Positions 25,893-34,876 of a stretch of DNA of 64,000 nucleotides are shown piece by piece. A model generated the notes under the pieces. That model was given only the letters and a program-made list of their open reading frames with translations, was not told where the DNA came from and searched no databases. The stretch's first letter is position 1; every line of letters begins with the position of its first letter. Source of the stretch: CALKZN01 sp050633785 (GTDB lineage: Bacteria > Pseudomonadota > Gammaproteobacteria > Arenicellales > Arenicellaceae); assembly GCA_050633785.1 (NCBI GenBank), contig JBOEHE010000046.1:1-64000 (forward strand), in the 5' to 3' direction. Both the position numbers and the translations under genes were made by a program.

Positions 25893-27191
25893 TTAAAGGC
25901 AGGTAGACCCAGAAAATTCCGACTCAATCCAATCCGCACTCTTTATTCCTAAAGGAGGATTTATACACTTCGCAGGATATCGTTTGATATTAACCAATTG
26001 TCCTCTCCCTTTGCTTTTGTCATAACGATAAGTTCCGTATGCTGCGTCAATAATTGCTTGATTACCTCCGGCAAGCTCCATAGAAACTTGACCGCTTGGC
26101 GTGACAAAAGTTGAACCTTTGAGCTGAGTTTTAATCGCTTCCGAACTGACACTCTCCGCTTTATCGGCGGCAGCTTTGACGCCTAATATAGCCTGAGCCA
26201 TATGGTATGCAGATGAAATAGGAAATGCACCAAAACGCTGAAAGTACACTTGTTTGAACCATCGGTTAAGGGTGCTATCTTCCGCTAATTGCCCAGTGGT
26301 ACCGCGTGCGCCGATAATCGTACCATCGGGTATCTGCGGCCCAAGACGGTGCATGGCTGCATCGCCAATAGTAAGTATCAATCTACTACGAGAAAAAACT
26401 CTATCGACACCACCCTGAACCACCAAAGCTTCTAAATCTCCCCCCCAAAAGCTGGAATGCACAACACTTGGAGTCTCGTTTGTTAATGATGACAGTTCTT
26501 TAGCGTATCGACCCGCGAATATTTTTGGAAAATGAGCTGTTTTCTTAACAACTTTCTTGTTCAGAATAGACATTGTTTTGGAAAAATCTCCCCAAGATCC
26601 ATGGCCAAAGTTATAGTCCTGATTAACACCAGCAATAGAAGTCACACCCTGATCAAGATCCAGCACATACTTCGCCGCAGCCACATTGTCCATAGTCACA
26701 TGACTCGTTGTACGAAACACATAGTCTGGTCTAGTATTTACTTCTTCAAAAATTGATGCCGAACCACAAATTGCAAAAATAGTGAGCATTTTTTTCTCTT
26801 CGGCCAATGGCGAAATTGATTTACAACTGGCCGAGGAAATATAGCCGATAATCATATCAACTCGCTCTTTGTCTATTAACTCACGATAGTCACTGACTCG
26901 ATCTTTGGAGTTCTCATCGATAAATATGTGTTTAATTTCAGCACCAGCAAAACCTTTAGATGCATATGGCTCAGGTACTCTGCCGGCATTAATTTCCTCA
27001 ATCAGAATTTGCGCAGCATTGCGGACCGGAATGCCAACCGGGTCAGCTGCGGCACCTGTTAAAAAAGTGACAACACCAATTTTCAAAGTCTTTGGCTGGC
27101 CCAATGCCGTTGATGAGAACATCACCATTAGACTCATGGTTAACAACGATATAAAAGCGTTTTTTTTGCTTATTTTTTTTATTATTTTCAT
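25893..27191 (-). CDS. UrtA/AmiC-branch ABC receptor
   Basis: About 432 residues from the ATG at 27191 (MKIIKKISKKNA); the frame could open 48 bases earlier. A signal peptide (FISLLTMSLMVMFSSTALG) is followed by KTLKIGVVTFLTGAAADPVG. It has the two-lobe type I fold and several cysteines (SCKSISP, IFAICGSAS, the C-terminal KCINPP and STCL) that may form disulfides. It has no dedicated permease next to it and may share the LivHMGF system 1.6 kb downstream. Confidence 0.82.
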   Translation of the reverse strand: MKIIKKISKKNAFISLLTMSLMVMFSSTALGQPKTLKIGVVTFLTGAAADPVGIPVRNAAQILIEEINAGRVPEPYASKGFAGAEIKHIFIDENSKDRVSDYRELIDKERVDMIIGYISSASCKSISPLAEEKKMLTIFAICGSASIFEEVNTRPDYVFRTTSHVTMDNVAAAKYVLDLDQGVTSIAGVNQDYNFGHGSWGDFSKTMSILNKKVVKKTAHFPKIFAGRYAKELSSLTNETPSVVHSSFWGGDLEALVVQGGVDRVFSRSRLILTIGDAAMHRLGPQIPDGTIIGARGTTGQLAEDSTLNRWFKQVYFQRFGAFPISSAYHMAQAILGVKAAADKAESVSSEAIKTQLKGSTFVTPSGQVSMELAGGNQAIIDAAYGTYRYDKSKGRGQLVNIKRYPAKCINPPLGIKSADWIESEFSGSTCL

Positions 27192-27251
27192 GTTATTCCT
27201 GCATAAATTATGCGTTTTATTTTTCATATCCGAACTCAATATTTTCCTGAG

Positions 27252-28316
27252 CTACAATCCAACATTATTCAAATAAGCCTGGTCGGAGATACGGGTCCAA
27301 ACTCTTGCCTTATCACGATAGCTTCTTAATGATTCAAGTATATCTTTCGTTAAAGGACTACCAAACTCAGCCAATTCTGCTAATTGCCAGTCAGCTTGTT
27401 TACGAAGCTCTCGAATCACAGAACTTGGGAAAGAGCGAATTTTGATGTTGGGATAATCTGCACGCATTTTCTTCAGATTATTGATATTAACGTGATAGCT
27501 TTGTATGTACATATCATAAGCAGCTAACCGCATTGCTGCCCTTAACACAGATTGCAGCTCCTTCGGCAAAGCGTTGTACGCTTTTTGATTTACTAAAAAC
27601 TGTAGCTCAGTTGCAGGCTCATGCCAGCCGGTATAGTAGTACGGAGCAACTCTATGAAACCCCATACCCAAATCATGCGATGGCCCTACCCATTCAAGCG
27701 CATCAATTTCTCCAGACTCCAATGCGGTATATAACTTATCATCAGGCAAATTAACGCTTTGGACGCCCAGCTTAATAATCGCATCACCAGCCAGACCAGG
27801 AATGTTCATCTTTAGGCCTTTCATATCATCCAGAGATTTGATTTCTTTTCGAAACCAACCACCCATTTGATTACCAGTGTTGCCTCCAGGAAAGGACAAC
27901 ATGCCATGCCTAGCATAGGCTTTTTGCATTAACTCCAAGCCACCGCCATGGTAAAACCATGCATACTGTTCAGTCGCTATCATTCCGAGTGGCAATGTGG
28001 TGAAAAACAGCGTATTAATATCCCGATCCTTCCAGTAGTAAGAAGCTGAATGACCCATTTGATATTCACCCGATTGCACCAAATTAAATACACCTAATGG
28101 CTTTTTATGAATCTCTTGTGAATGAGTACTAATGACCAATTTTCCATTTGACAGTTCATACGCTAACTTGGCCATTCTTTGAACCGCGCCACCAAATATC
28201 TTTGAATCCTTAGACCAGGTTTCCGCAAGACGCCATTGATACCTAGTCTCAGCAGATGCGATGTTTAAGCTACTTACCAGCAGCAGGTAGAAGATTATGA
28301 GAGTTATTTTTTTCAT
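27252..28316 (-). CDS. TRAP transporter receptor (DctP family, TakP-like)
   Basis: A 354-residue periplasmic binding protein with a signal peptide (LIIFYLLLVSSLNIASA). TakP-branch features are YAWFYHGGGLELMQK near residue 119, GGWFRKEIKSLDDMKGLKM near 152 and ELQFLVNQKAYNALP near 236. TRAP receptors of this branch bind 2-oxo acids or related carboxylates. No DctQ or DctM membrane subunit is encoded in the window. It closely resembles the receptor at 54019-55137. It is divergent from a LysR regulator. Confidence 0.87.
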   Translation of the reverse strand: MKKITLIIFYLLLVSSLNIASAETRYQWRLAETWSKDSKIFGGAVQRMAKLAYELSNGKLVISTHSQEIHKKPLGVFNLVQSGEYQMGHSASYYWKDRDINTLFFTTLPLGMIATEQYAWFYHGGGLELMQKAYARHGMLSFPGGNTGNQMGGWFRKEIKSLDDMKGLKMNIPGLAGDAIIKLGVQSVNLPDDKLYTALESGEIDALEWVGPSHDLGMGFHRVAPYYYTGWHEPATELQFLVNQKAYNALPKELQSVLRAAMRLAAYDMYIQSYHVNINNLKKMRADYPNIKIRSFPSSVIRELRKQADWQLAELAEFGSPLTKDILESLRSYRDKARVWTRISDQAYLNNVGL

Positions 28317-28598
28317 TTATTTACCCTTTTATTTTTGCCTAGCAATAAGCCAGAACGGTTTTTTGATAGAATTTCGGCTACATTTTGTATTCAAAAAGAA
28401 AGATTTGAAGGAAGGTTTTTGTCTATCGTTAATAAACGCATAAAGGCGGTCATAAATTGCAACAATACTTCTTTTGCTCTTTATCGTGTTTCGTCGAACT
28501 TCTTTTTTATTATTTTTCTATATATAGTGAAGCACATAAGGGTTATAATATAAAATGCAAAATTTACAGAAACTTATACATAATATATAAAAGCTCTC

Positions 28599-29561
28599 TT
28601 GAGACTAAGCTACAAACAAATTGAATATCTGCGAGAAGTGGCCGCACATTCCAGCATTAGCGCAGCCTGCAAGAAACTCCATATTTCACAATCCTCTGTT
28701 CTTGCAGCAATTGATATTGCTGAATCTGTCACTGGTGTAAAGCTATTCAATCGTCGCAAAGGTCATGGTATTGAACTCACTCCATACGGTCACAAATTTC
28801 TAGTTTCAGCACACCGGTTTATTGCTGCTGGTGATGACTTTGAACGTTCACTCGACCAATTTTCCCAGACAAAATCCACGACCATACGTATCGGTTGTTT
28901 CGCTCCTTTCGGCGCATTATTGATTCCACCCGTACTAAAAAAATACACCGAGATACACGGCGAATGTGAAATCGTTCTGCTCGAAGGCAATCAAATTGAA
29001 CTACGGTCATGGTTGGCCACTGGTGCTGTTGATCTAATTGTCACCTATGATATTGGCGAAGAATTTGTGAATGGCGTGACGCCAATATGTAAATTTCCAG
29101 CGCACGCAATCATCAATGCAGACAATCCTGTGACTCAAAATAGCAGCATATCCATCGATGAGCTTGCTCAGATGCCTATGATATTACTGGACTTACCTGA
29201 GACTAGAACCTACTTATTGGCCTTATTTGACTTCGCGGCTAGAAGGCCGAAAATCGGTTTAAGAACCAAATCGTATGAAACCGTTAGATCGGCGGTATCA
29301 AATGGGCTAGGCATGTCTATTTTGAATATCAAACCGCTAGACTCGCTTGAAATTGACAACATCGTCAGGATGCCAATTTCAGATCAACTTCGGCAACCAA
29401 CTTTATTAGTCGTTGACCCATACGAGGACCAGAAACCCAACTATGTGCGTGAGTTTATTTATACTCTCTATGAATATTTCACAGATATTGGCCCGGAAAA
29501 TCTAGTAGTCGCCATGCCAGAGTACAGGCAAGACATTATTTACCCAAGACCAAACATTTGA
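28599..29561 (+). CDS. LysR-family transcriptional regulator
   Basis: A 320-residue regulator starting at TTG (28599); no ATG is available upstream before a stop. The N-terminal winged helix reads LSYKQIEYLREVAAHSSISAACKKLHISQSSVLAAI, followed by a LysR substrate-binding domain (TTIRIGCFAPFGALLIPPVLK near residue 95). It is transcribed away from the TRAP/ABC receptor and deacetylase operon, the usual position for its regulator. The coinducer is unknown. Confidence 0.88.
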   Translation: MRLSYKQIEYLREVAAHSSISAACKKLHISQSSVLAAIDIAESVTGVKLFNRRKGHGIELTPYGHKFLVSAHRFIAAGDDFERSLDQFSQTKSTTIRIGCFAPFGALLIPPVLKKYTEIHGECEIVLLEGNQIELRSWLATGAVDLIVTYDIGEEFVNGVTPICKFPAHAIINADNPVTQNSSISIDELAQMPMILLDLPETRTYLLALFDFAARRPKIGLRTKSYETVRSAVSNGLGMSILNIKPLDSLEIDNIVRMPISDQLRQPTLLVVDPYEDQKPNYVREFIYTLYEYFTDIGPENLVVAMPEYRQDIIYPRPNI

Positions 29562-29719
29562 GAACACGACCATCTGACCAGTGAAAACCTTATGACTTTG
29601 AATTCCAGCAAAGCTTTGATGTAGATCTGTATTATCTCCTCTGAAATAACTCTGCCTCCTAATGCCTGCATATAACTTAGTTGGAATAAAGTAAAAGCTA
29701 TCCTAACAATGTAAACGTA

Positions 29720-30079
29720 TTATGGATTATTAAAATCATCACTATTCTCTTTCAAATACAGACGCTTGCTCAGCTTAACAATAGCCAATAAGAAAACATA
29801 TAAGGTAGCCGCAACTATAAACAAATAGACTACAGTATATTTAAAATCATTTTCGAGGCTTTCCATGCTAACACCATTGTGGAATAGAAATAACACAACA
29901 ATAAGCCAATTAATATAAGCAATAAAAGGAGCCAGCATATATATAATCCCGATTTTTCTTGCAGACCAACCCGTTATCTCACCGCCATCGCTTCCAGCTC
30001 TGACTCGTCCTTTAAAAACAACATAAACGCCATAAACAAACATTAATGCTGTAATGCCAATGAGTATAAATGAAATCAA
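29720..30079 (-). CDS. hypothetical membrane protein
   Basis: A 119-residue protein with hydrophobic segments at about residues 2-21, 47-69 and 83-107. A glycine- and arginine-containing loop (GRVRAGSDGGEITGWSARK) separates the first two. The sequence resembles small uncharacterised membrane proteins of gammaproteobacteria. No function can be assigned. Confidence 0.55.
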   Translation of the reverse strand: MISFILIGITALMFVYGVYVVFKGRVRAGSDGGEITGWSARKIGIIYMLAPFIAYINWLIVVLFLFHNGVSMESLENDFKYTVVYLFIVAATLYVFLLAIVKLSKRLYLKENSDDFNNP

Positions 30080-30188
30080 ACTTTACTTACCTCCATATAA
30101 CTTCTCATCAAAGGGCATACTATATCAATAACAAAGACACCTCAGCGTAACAATAATATAACAAAGGTTCTTAGTGCTCGTATCCCAA

Positions 30189-30659
30189 TTAATCCGTTTT
30201 TAGTCTGTATTGTCGGATCATATCAATATGAGGAATGCCATCTTCGTCGTATACCTGACTGACTGTTTCAAAGCCCAGAGATTCATAAAAATGTCTTAAG
30301 TGTTCCTGAGCTCCAATCTTAATATCCATATTGGTAAACTGTTGTTGTGTAAAACGAATGGCTTCATTCATTAGGGGACGGCCAAATTTCTTTGTTCTGA
30401 ACTTTTCCAACGTCATCACACGGCCAATCGAGGGTTGTTCATATTTCACTCCCGGGTCAACAACTCGAGCATAGGCTGCCAATTCTTCATTGACAAAAGC
30501 AGCAAGATGCCATGCATACAGGTCCATATCATCAGTTTCCTGATAAGGACATTGCTGTTCAACGACAAAAACCGCTTCGCGTGCTTTGATGATTTCAAAC
30601 AATTCAAGAGAACTTAAAGATTCCAACCGGGACCACTTAAACTCCAATTCCATTAACAT
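30189..30659 (-). CDS. GNAT acetyltransferase, ElaA family
   Basis: A 156-residue ElaA-type N-acetyltransferase. Visible features are ELFEIIKAREAVFVVEQQCPYQETDDMD near residue 20 (the ElaA signature), GRVMTLEKFRTKKFGRPLMNEA near 84 for acetyl-CoA binding, and the C-terminal HFYESLGFETVSQVYDEDGIPHIDM. A GGAG site precedes the ATG; Met3 is an alternative start. A decayed copy lies at 17165-17476. The substrate of ElaA proteins is not well defined. Confidence 0.85.
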   Translation of the reverse strand: MLMELEFKWSRLESLSSLELFEIIKAREAVFVVEQQCPYQETDDMDLYAWHLAAFVNEELAAYARVVDPGVKYEQPSIGRVMTLEKFRTKKFGRPLMNEAIRFTQQQFTNMDIKIGAQEHLRHFYESLGFETVSQVYDEDGIPHIDMIRQYRLKTD

Positions 30660-31061
30660 TTATCTCCTGACGGGAATATTGTATTCATTATTTATATCGT
30701 CAACCAGCCACCATTGCAAGCTGCAGTTGTGGGAACATCAAGACAATTCAAACAAACTCTAGCTCTCATTGAATTCGCTATTTATGCATAATACTTTTCA
30801 TGCATATGACGTATATATTCATCCGCTTCTTCTGATGTTTTAAATGCAGGAAAACTCTCAAACACACTCGTTTCTTTTAATATATTTTTTTCAATTCAAG
30901 CATTACGCCTCAATAACTGACAGAACTGTGGCTACTCATATGCCATTCAGATCTGATAGGTACAATTCTCAATTATTTTTCTGATGTAGTTTCCTGAACA
31001 TAGCGTAACCAATGTGAGTCCCCATATAAAGATTTTTTGAATTTCAATCTTCAATGTTTCT
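30660..31061. other. gene-poor stretch with a small open-frame remnant
   Basis: On the minus strand about 30885-30787 encodes an open tail with SVFESFPAFKTSEEADEY and a stop (TAA), which has protein-like composition. It lacks an ATG: the frame is open only from an ATT after a stop, unless an internal GTG is used. It may be the C-terminus of a lost gene or a very small protein of about 30 residues. The rest shows nothing clear. Confidence 0.3.
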
Positions 31062-31382
31062 TTATGACAGTGTCCTATGAGTATCTAAACTACCTTTGAT
31101 AGTGAATTTCAATCCCGGCCCAAATTCTGATTGAATTTGACCAAGAATTGTTTCCAGTAATTCTTTAAAGCTTCCCCAGTCTGCTGAACCTTCTTCATAT
31201 TGCAGGCAATAATGCTTTTTGTCTGCGCAATACATACCCCAAATCGTATCGTCAATTTCAACCTGCCCTTCACCTTGACCATAATTCAATACTTTGCCAT
31301 TTAAAGCAGGCGGGATGATTTTCCCAAGATCGTTCGAAGACAGTATTTCGAAAGTCTGATTATTCTCGATTAGAATTTTCAC
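31062..31382 (-). CDS. hypothetical small protein
   Basis: A 106-residue soluble protein that I do not recognise. It begins MKILIENNQTFEILSSNDLG and contains GKVLNYGQGEGQVEIDDTIWGMYCADKKHYCLQYEEG, a beta-rich stretch. Size, acidity and surroundings resemble small immunity-type or cassette-borne proteins, but this is only an impression. The diverged repeat at 31428-31486 lies 46 bases upstream. Confidence 0.5.
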   Translation of the reverse strand: MKILIENNQTFEILSSNDLGKIIPPALNGKVLNYGQGEGQVEIDDTIWGMYCADKKHYCLQYEEGSADWGSFKELLETILGQIQSEFGPGLKFTIKGSLDTHRTLS

Positions 31383-31427
31383 TACTTACAGAGGAATTTT
31401 GTATACATATAATCGATTTGCCATGAT

Positions 31428-31486
31428 TTATCCTTACCTTTTTGAATATCTAAAGAAAGTAACAAATCTATTTTTTTGCTGCAACT
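31428..31486. repeat. diverged repeat, copy 2 (see 15578-15634)
   Basis: It contains CCTTA, TTGAATATC, AACAAATCT and GCTGCAACTT in the same order as the copy near 15578. The copies lie about 16 kb apart in the two accessory blocks, each upstream of an orphan minus-strand gene. Confidence 0.5.
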
Positions 31487-31560
31487 TAATAGTAGGTGTA
31501 ATTTCTTAGCGTGGGTGTCCTAGCTATTTCTCCCAAAATTATTAATTCTAGTCAGTTAAC

Positions 31561-32532
31561 TCATTTGGAATAATGTTCATCCAGTACATTTAAGATGGCC
31601 TTACTATATCTGTTTTGTTTACTGCTATTAGGGTTGTCAGGGTCAAGTAGCCGAGTATTGCAATATTTAGGGTCTTTTTTAAGAGGCTTCATGATTTCAT
31701 TGAACCTATTATTCGTCAAGAAGTCAGAAAACCTTAATCTACATAAGTCGGTCAGTTCTTTATATTTCATCGGATACTTATCCTTGAGCTGTTGCTCTGA
31801 AAGCTGGATCTTCGGAGCTTTTGGATCATTTGTTAACTGGTAGCTAATTGCATCATGAGACTTCGAACGTGAATATTTGAAATCCACATTAACAGTTACT
31901 GAATAGTTTTTGTCAGGATCATTCGCTGCCTCTAGTTGAGTGATATATCTTGCAAGCTTCTTTTCTTCTTTATTAAGAGTTACTGCGTTTGTTTCGGGTG
32001 GTGCAGAAACAAACGCTAATGGCATCAGATAAAAGTTATATCGTGATAAGTCTATATCAAACCATGACATCGAAGCTGTTGCGAAATTTTTAACATTAGC
32101 ACTGCCAACTTCTTGGAGTTGTTGGGCAAATAATGGATTGACATTATAGAAATGTATTGCAGAATCTCGAACCTCCCTAAGAGCGGAAATATTAAGGAAT
32201 GCAGCCCTATCTAGAATATTTTGATCTCTGAGAATGGTAGCTAAATATTCAAGGCTATGGGTAAAAGGGTTACCACAACCTGTTAATTTAACTTTTGGGT
32301 ATTTATAGTCTGTTCCATCAGTTTTTTTCTTGTTGGTAAAAACATATAAAGATCTAATTTTGTTGTTATTTTGATCTAGCCATTTTGCTTTTAACAATAA
32401 CTCCCATGCATTTATTGCAAGAATTGAAAATGTTTCTTCTCGATATTTAAAATCGGGTTTGTTGTATATCTCGATTGCAGAGACCATTGCAGCCACTGCT
32501 TTTTCCAATAATTGACGAGATCGTGACTTCAT
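31561..32532 (-). CDS. DUF3644-family protein
   Basis: A 323-residue soluble protein. The N-terminus (LLEKAVAAMVSAIEIYNKPDFKYREETFSILAINAWELLLKAKWL) matches the DUF3644 pattern as I know it, and FLNISALREVRDSAIHFYN near residue 120 resembles the R-x4-6-H motif of HEPN-like proteins. Some DUF3644 proteins occur in phage-defence neighbourhoods. No partner gene is evident here. The HEPN link is inference from a short motif. Confidence 0.65.
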   Translation of the reverse strand: MKSRSRQLLEKAVAAMVSAIEIYNKPDFKYREETFSILAINAWELLLKAKWLDQNNNKIRSLYVFTNKKKTDGTDYKYPKVKLTGCGNPFTHSLEYLATILRDQNILDRAAFLNISALREVRDSAIHFYNVNPLFAQQLQEVGSANVKNFATASMSWFDIDLSRYNFYLMPLAFVSAPPETNAVTLNKEEKKLARYITQLEAANDPDKNYSVTVNVDFKYSRSKSHDAISYQLTNDPKAPKIQLSEQQLKDKYPMKYKELTDLCRLRFSDFLTNNRFNEIMKPLKKDPKYCNTRLLDPDNPNSSKQNRYSKAILNVLDEHYSK

Positions 32533-32683
32533 ATATCCAATACTTGCATATAAAGTTTGCTCAACCTATCACCCAGACTTTTTCCAAGATCACTCTCATA
32601 TCTATTTAAAAACAATTATCCTAATTCTAACTGCAATTTTTAAAAGTGCCTATTCACATTAATTTGATATGTGCACTTGCCCG

Positions 32684-33025
32684 CTAAACTTTTCCAGAGA
32701 CCCCACCCTTCTCACCACCTTCAGGACCATAGAAAAACACCCAGGTTGAAAAGTCTTCGGTAAAGTCCTCAAATCGATGCTCTGCCCCGGCAGGTACAAA
32801 CAAGACTTCTCCTTGTTCAAATTTTTCTCTGCTGCCTTCGTTGATAAAATAGCCGGAGCCGGTGGCTATGACATAGAGTTCGTCATAGCGATGAGGGGTC
32901 TGCTTATCAATGCGGTCTGGTTTATAGATTTCGACTCTCATGGAGCCGTGTCGGAAGAGTTCTTTATACGGATTTTTTTCACCCTTCAGACTGTTAAGTG
33001 CATTCGAAATCGTTAATCTATCCAT
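32684..33025 (-). CDS. cupin-domain protein
   Basis: A 113-residue single-domain cupin. The first metal motif is seen as HRYDELYVIATGSGYFINEG near residue 46 and the second as GEVLFVPAGAEHRFEDFTED near 72. His and Glu ligands of a small metal-binding barrel are present. Such proteins act as isomerases, dioxygenases or ligand sensors; nothing decides between them here. Confidence 0.75.
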   Translation of the reverse strand: MDRLTISNALNSLKGEKNPYKELFRHGSMRVEIYKPDRIDKQTPHRYDELYVIATGSGYFINEGSREKFEQGEVLFVPAGAEHRFEDFTEDFSTWVFFYGPEGGEKGGVSGKV

Positions 33026-33369
33026 TGTTCTCCAGATGCCTGACCGTTTTATTCGCCATGACCAAATCTGGTCTGCCTACAGTCGAGTTGGTTATCTATT
33101 CTTAAAACAACTATGTACAACAACAGCTTTCATTCCACGTTCAATAACCCAACTCACTAGTGGGTTATCTTACATATATTTTATACAGGGTATAATTTTC
33201 TCTTATCTATATCAACAAACAAATTAGATGGATTATAGAAAACCTGCCAGTTTACTGTTTTTCTGAACCTTGCCGACCCATTCCCTAACCTTGATATATC
33301 ATCCTTTGAATAGTTATGAACAGATCAGTCATTTCCAGACAAACAACTGATCTGTTTTTCATTTTTTGC
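33026..33369. other. intergenic spacer
   Basis: A 344-base stretch between the cupin gene and the 170-residue orphan. The only clear element is the inverted repeat at 33319-33356. No gene is seen. Confidence 0.4.
33319..33356. terminator. terminator-like inverted repeat
   Basis: AACAGATCAGT (33319-33329) and its exact complement (33346-33356) form an 11-bp stem with a 16-base loop. The T-run TTTTTCATTTTTT lies on the plus-strand side, although the adjacent gene is on the minus strand and ends 14 bases away. In the gene's direction the stem is preceded by A residues but lacks a U-run, so its main action may be on antisense transcription. Confidence 0.55.
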
Positions 33370-33882
33370 TTAACAGTCACACTTTTCTACATCGTCTGCT
33401 TCCCAGTTAAAATCAATCTGGCTTAACTGCAGGGCCGTGAACTTTGATGTGCTGAGTACTCTTACTTGAATTTCAAAACGATCGATACAGCAGGATTCCA
33501 CACCGGACAAGGCGTCTCCTTCGGCAATAGTTAATGCTGAAAAATCACCTGACGGCCAGCCGAATTTCTCCCACTGTTTTTCAAAGACGGGGACATTTTC
33601 ATCACATTCGAACATTTTCAGAGTGACTTCCACGTCCATCGGTCGGGTGATATTGCCATGCAGAACCAAAGAGTCTATCACCGGATCATCAGTGAGAACC
33701 TCATAGGCAGGTCCCCCTTTCGTATAGGTGTGTTTCCAGACCGCAGTGTCTCTTCCTGTGGACAGCTTCAGCGGTTTTTGGATGCGTGTGCCACGAGTGT
33801 CGACATCATCATTAAATGGATCGCTCAGAGAGTGATCTTCGTTAACGCTCAGTGCGGGTAAACTAAAATCTTTATTCGCCAT
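33370..33882 (-). CDS. hypothetical protein
   Basis: A 170-residue acidic soluble protein, not recognised. It contains long beta-rich stretches (DSLVLHGNITRPMDVEVTLKMFECDENVPVFEKQW) and ends in VEKCDC. Cysteines near residue 130 (ESCCIDRF) and at the C-terminus could bind metal or form disulfides. It has a good AGGAGG-like site (GGAGGCCTTATT region) before its ATG, so it is probably expressed. Confidence 0.55.
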   Translation of the reverse strand: MANKDFSLPALSVNEDHSLSDPFNDDVDTRGTRIQKPLKLSTGRDTAVWKHTYTKGGPAYEVLTDDPVIDSLVLHGNITRPMDVEVTLKMFECDENVPVFEKQWEKFGWPSGDFSALTIAEGDALSGVESCCIDRFEIQVRVLSTSKFTALQLSQIDFNWEADDVEKCDC

Positions 33883-34081
33883 AATAAGGCCTCCTTAAAT
33901 TTGTTAGATATCATTGTGTTCAGGTACTATAACGAGGCCCAGACACGCATCCACCTACTCAATCGGGGAGGGTTACTACAAAAAAGACTCTTTGATTTTT
34001 ATTACGCATATCAGACCTGTCTAGCCTGATCCGCTCAAGACAACACGTCCTAACAAAGATTGATCTGTTTGGTTAAATAAC

Positions 34082-34873
34082 TTAGCAATCAGATATACTT
34101 ATTCGCTTAGCTAGATCATTCAAATACGCTGTTGATTTCAACAAACGGCTGCCATACCAGGAGAACATCTCCCCATCGACCAGCACGATCCGTGTATCGG
34201 GCAAACTCTGCTGCAATTCCTTGATGTGTTGATCAGCAAAGGGATAAGGTTCGCTGGACAACATCAGCACATCCAGAGCTTGTGCACGCATGGTTTCAAT
34301 TGAAATCTCTGGATAACGTGGCAAGTCTTTAAAAACATTGTGGTAGCCTGCTCTGGTCAAAACATCGTCAATAAAGGTTCCCTGCCCCACGCTCATGTAT
34401 GGTTCTCGCCAGATCAGATACGCACAGCGCAAACCATCAACCATCAGCAATTGCTGCCAGCTCTGTTCTATGGCAACCGCCAGTTCTCTGGCTTGGTTTG
34501 ATCGTCGGGTAATAGTTCCGACTTGTTGCATCATCTCAAGAGCCTGTGGCAGGTTTTCAATATCACTCATCCAGACAGGATAATCACGTTTGAGGCGTTC
34601 AATACCTTCCAGATAGTTCTCTTCCTTATTGCCAACAATCAGATCCGGCTGCAATCGTTCTATCACCTCAAACTTAAAGTTCTTTGTGCCACCAATGATC
34701 GTTGCCTGCTGCACCAACGCCTCGGGGTGAACACAGAACTTGGTCAACCCCACTATCTGTTCCTGCAAGCCCAGATCAAAAAGCAACTCGGTCTGAGAAG
34801 GCACTAGAGAAACAATTCTCTGCGGCCGGTCAGGAATCTCTACAGAAATCCCCATTTGATCTATGACAATCAC
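34082..34873 (-). CDS. BtuF/FepB-like helical-backbone receptor without signal peptide
   Basis: A 263-residue class III binding-protein fold. It starts directly with IVIDQMGISVEIPDRPQRIVSLVPSQTELLFDLGLQEQIVGLTKFC, the mature-domain pattern of cobalamin/iron receptors, and has no signal peptide. No permease or ATPase is adjacent. It follows the response regulator by three bases, so it is cotranscribed with the two-component system and might be a cytosolic sensor or accessory protein. A mis-set start with a lost signal is less likely because the gene boundary is tight. Confidence 0.78.
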   Translation of the reverse strand: MIVIDQMGISVEIPDRPQRIVSLVPSQTELLFDLGLQEQIVGLTKFCVHPEALVQQATIIGGTKNFKFEVIERLQPDLIVGNKEENYLEGIERLKRDYPVWMSDIENLPQALEMMQQVGTITRRSNQARELAVAIEQSWQQLLMVDGLRCAYLIWREPYMSVGQGTFIDDVLTRAGYHNVFKDLPRYPEISIETMRAQALDVLMLSSEPYPFADQHIKELQQSLPDTRIVLVDGEMFSWYGSRLLKSTAYLNDLAKRISISDC

Positions 34874-34876
34874 AGA

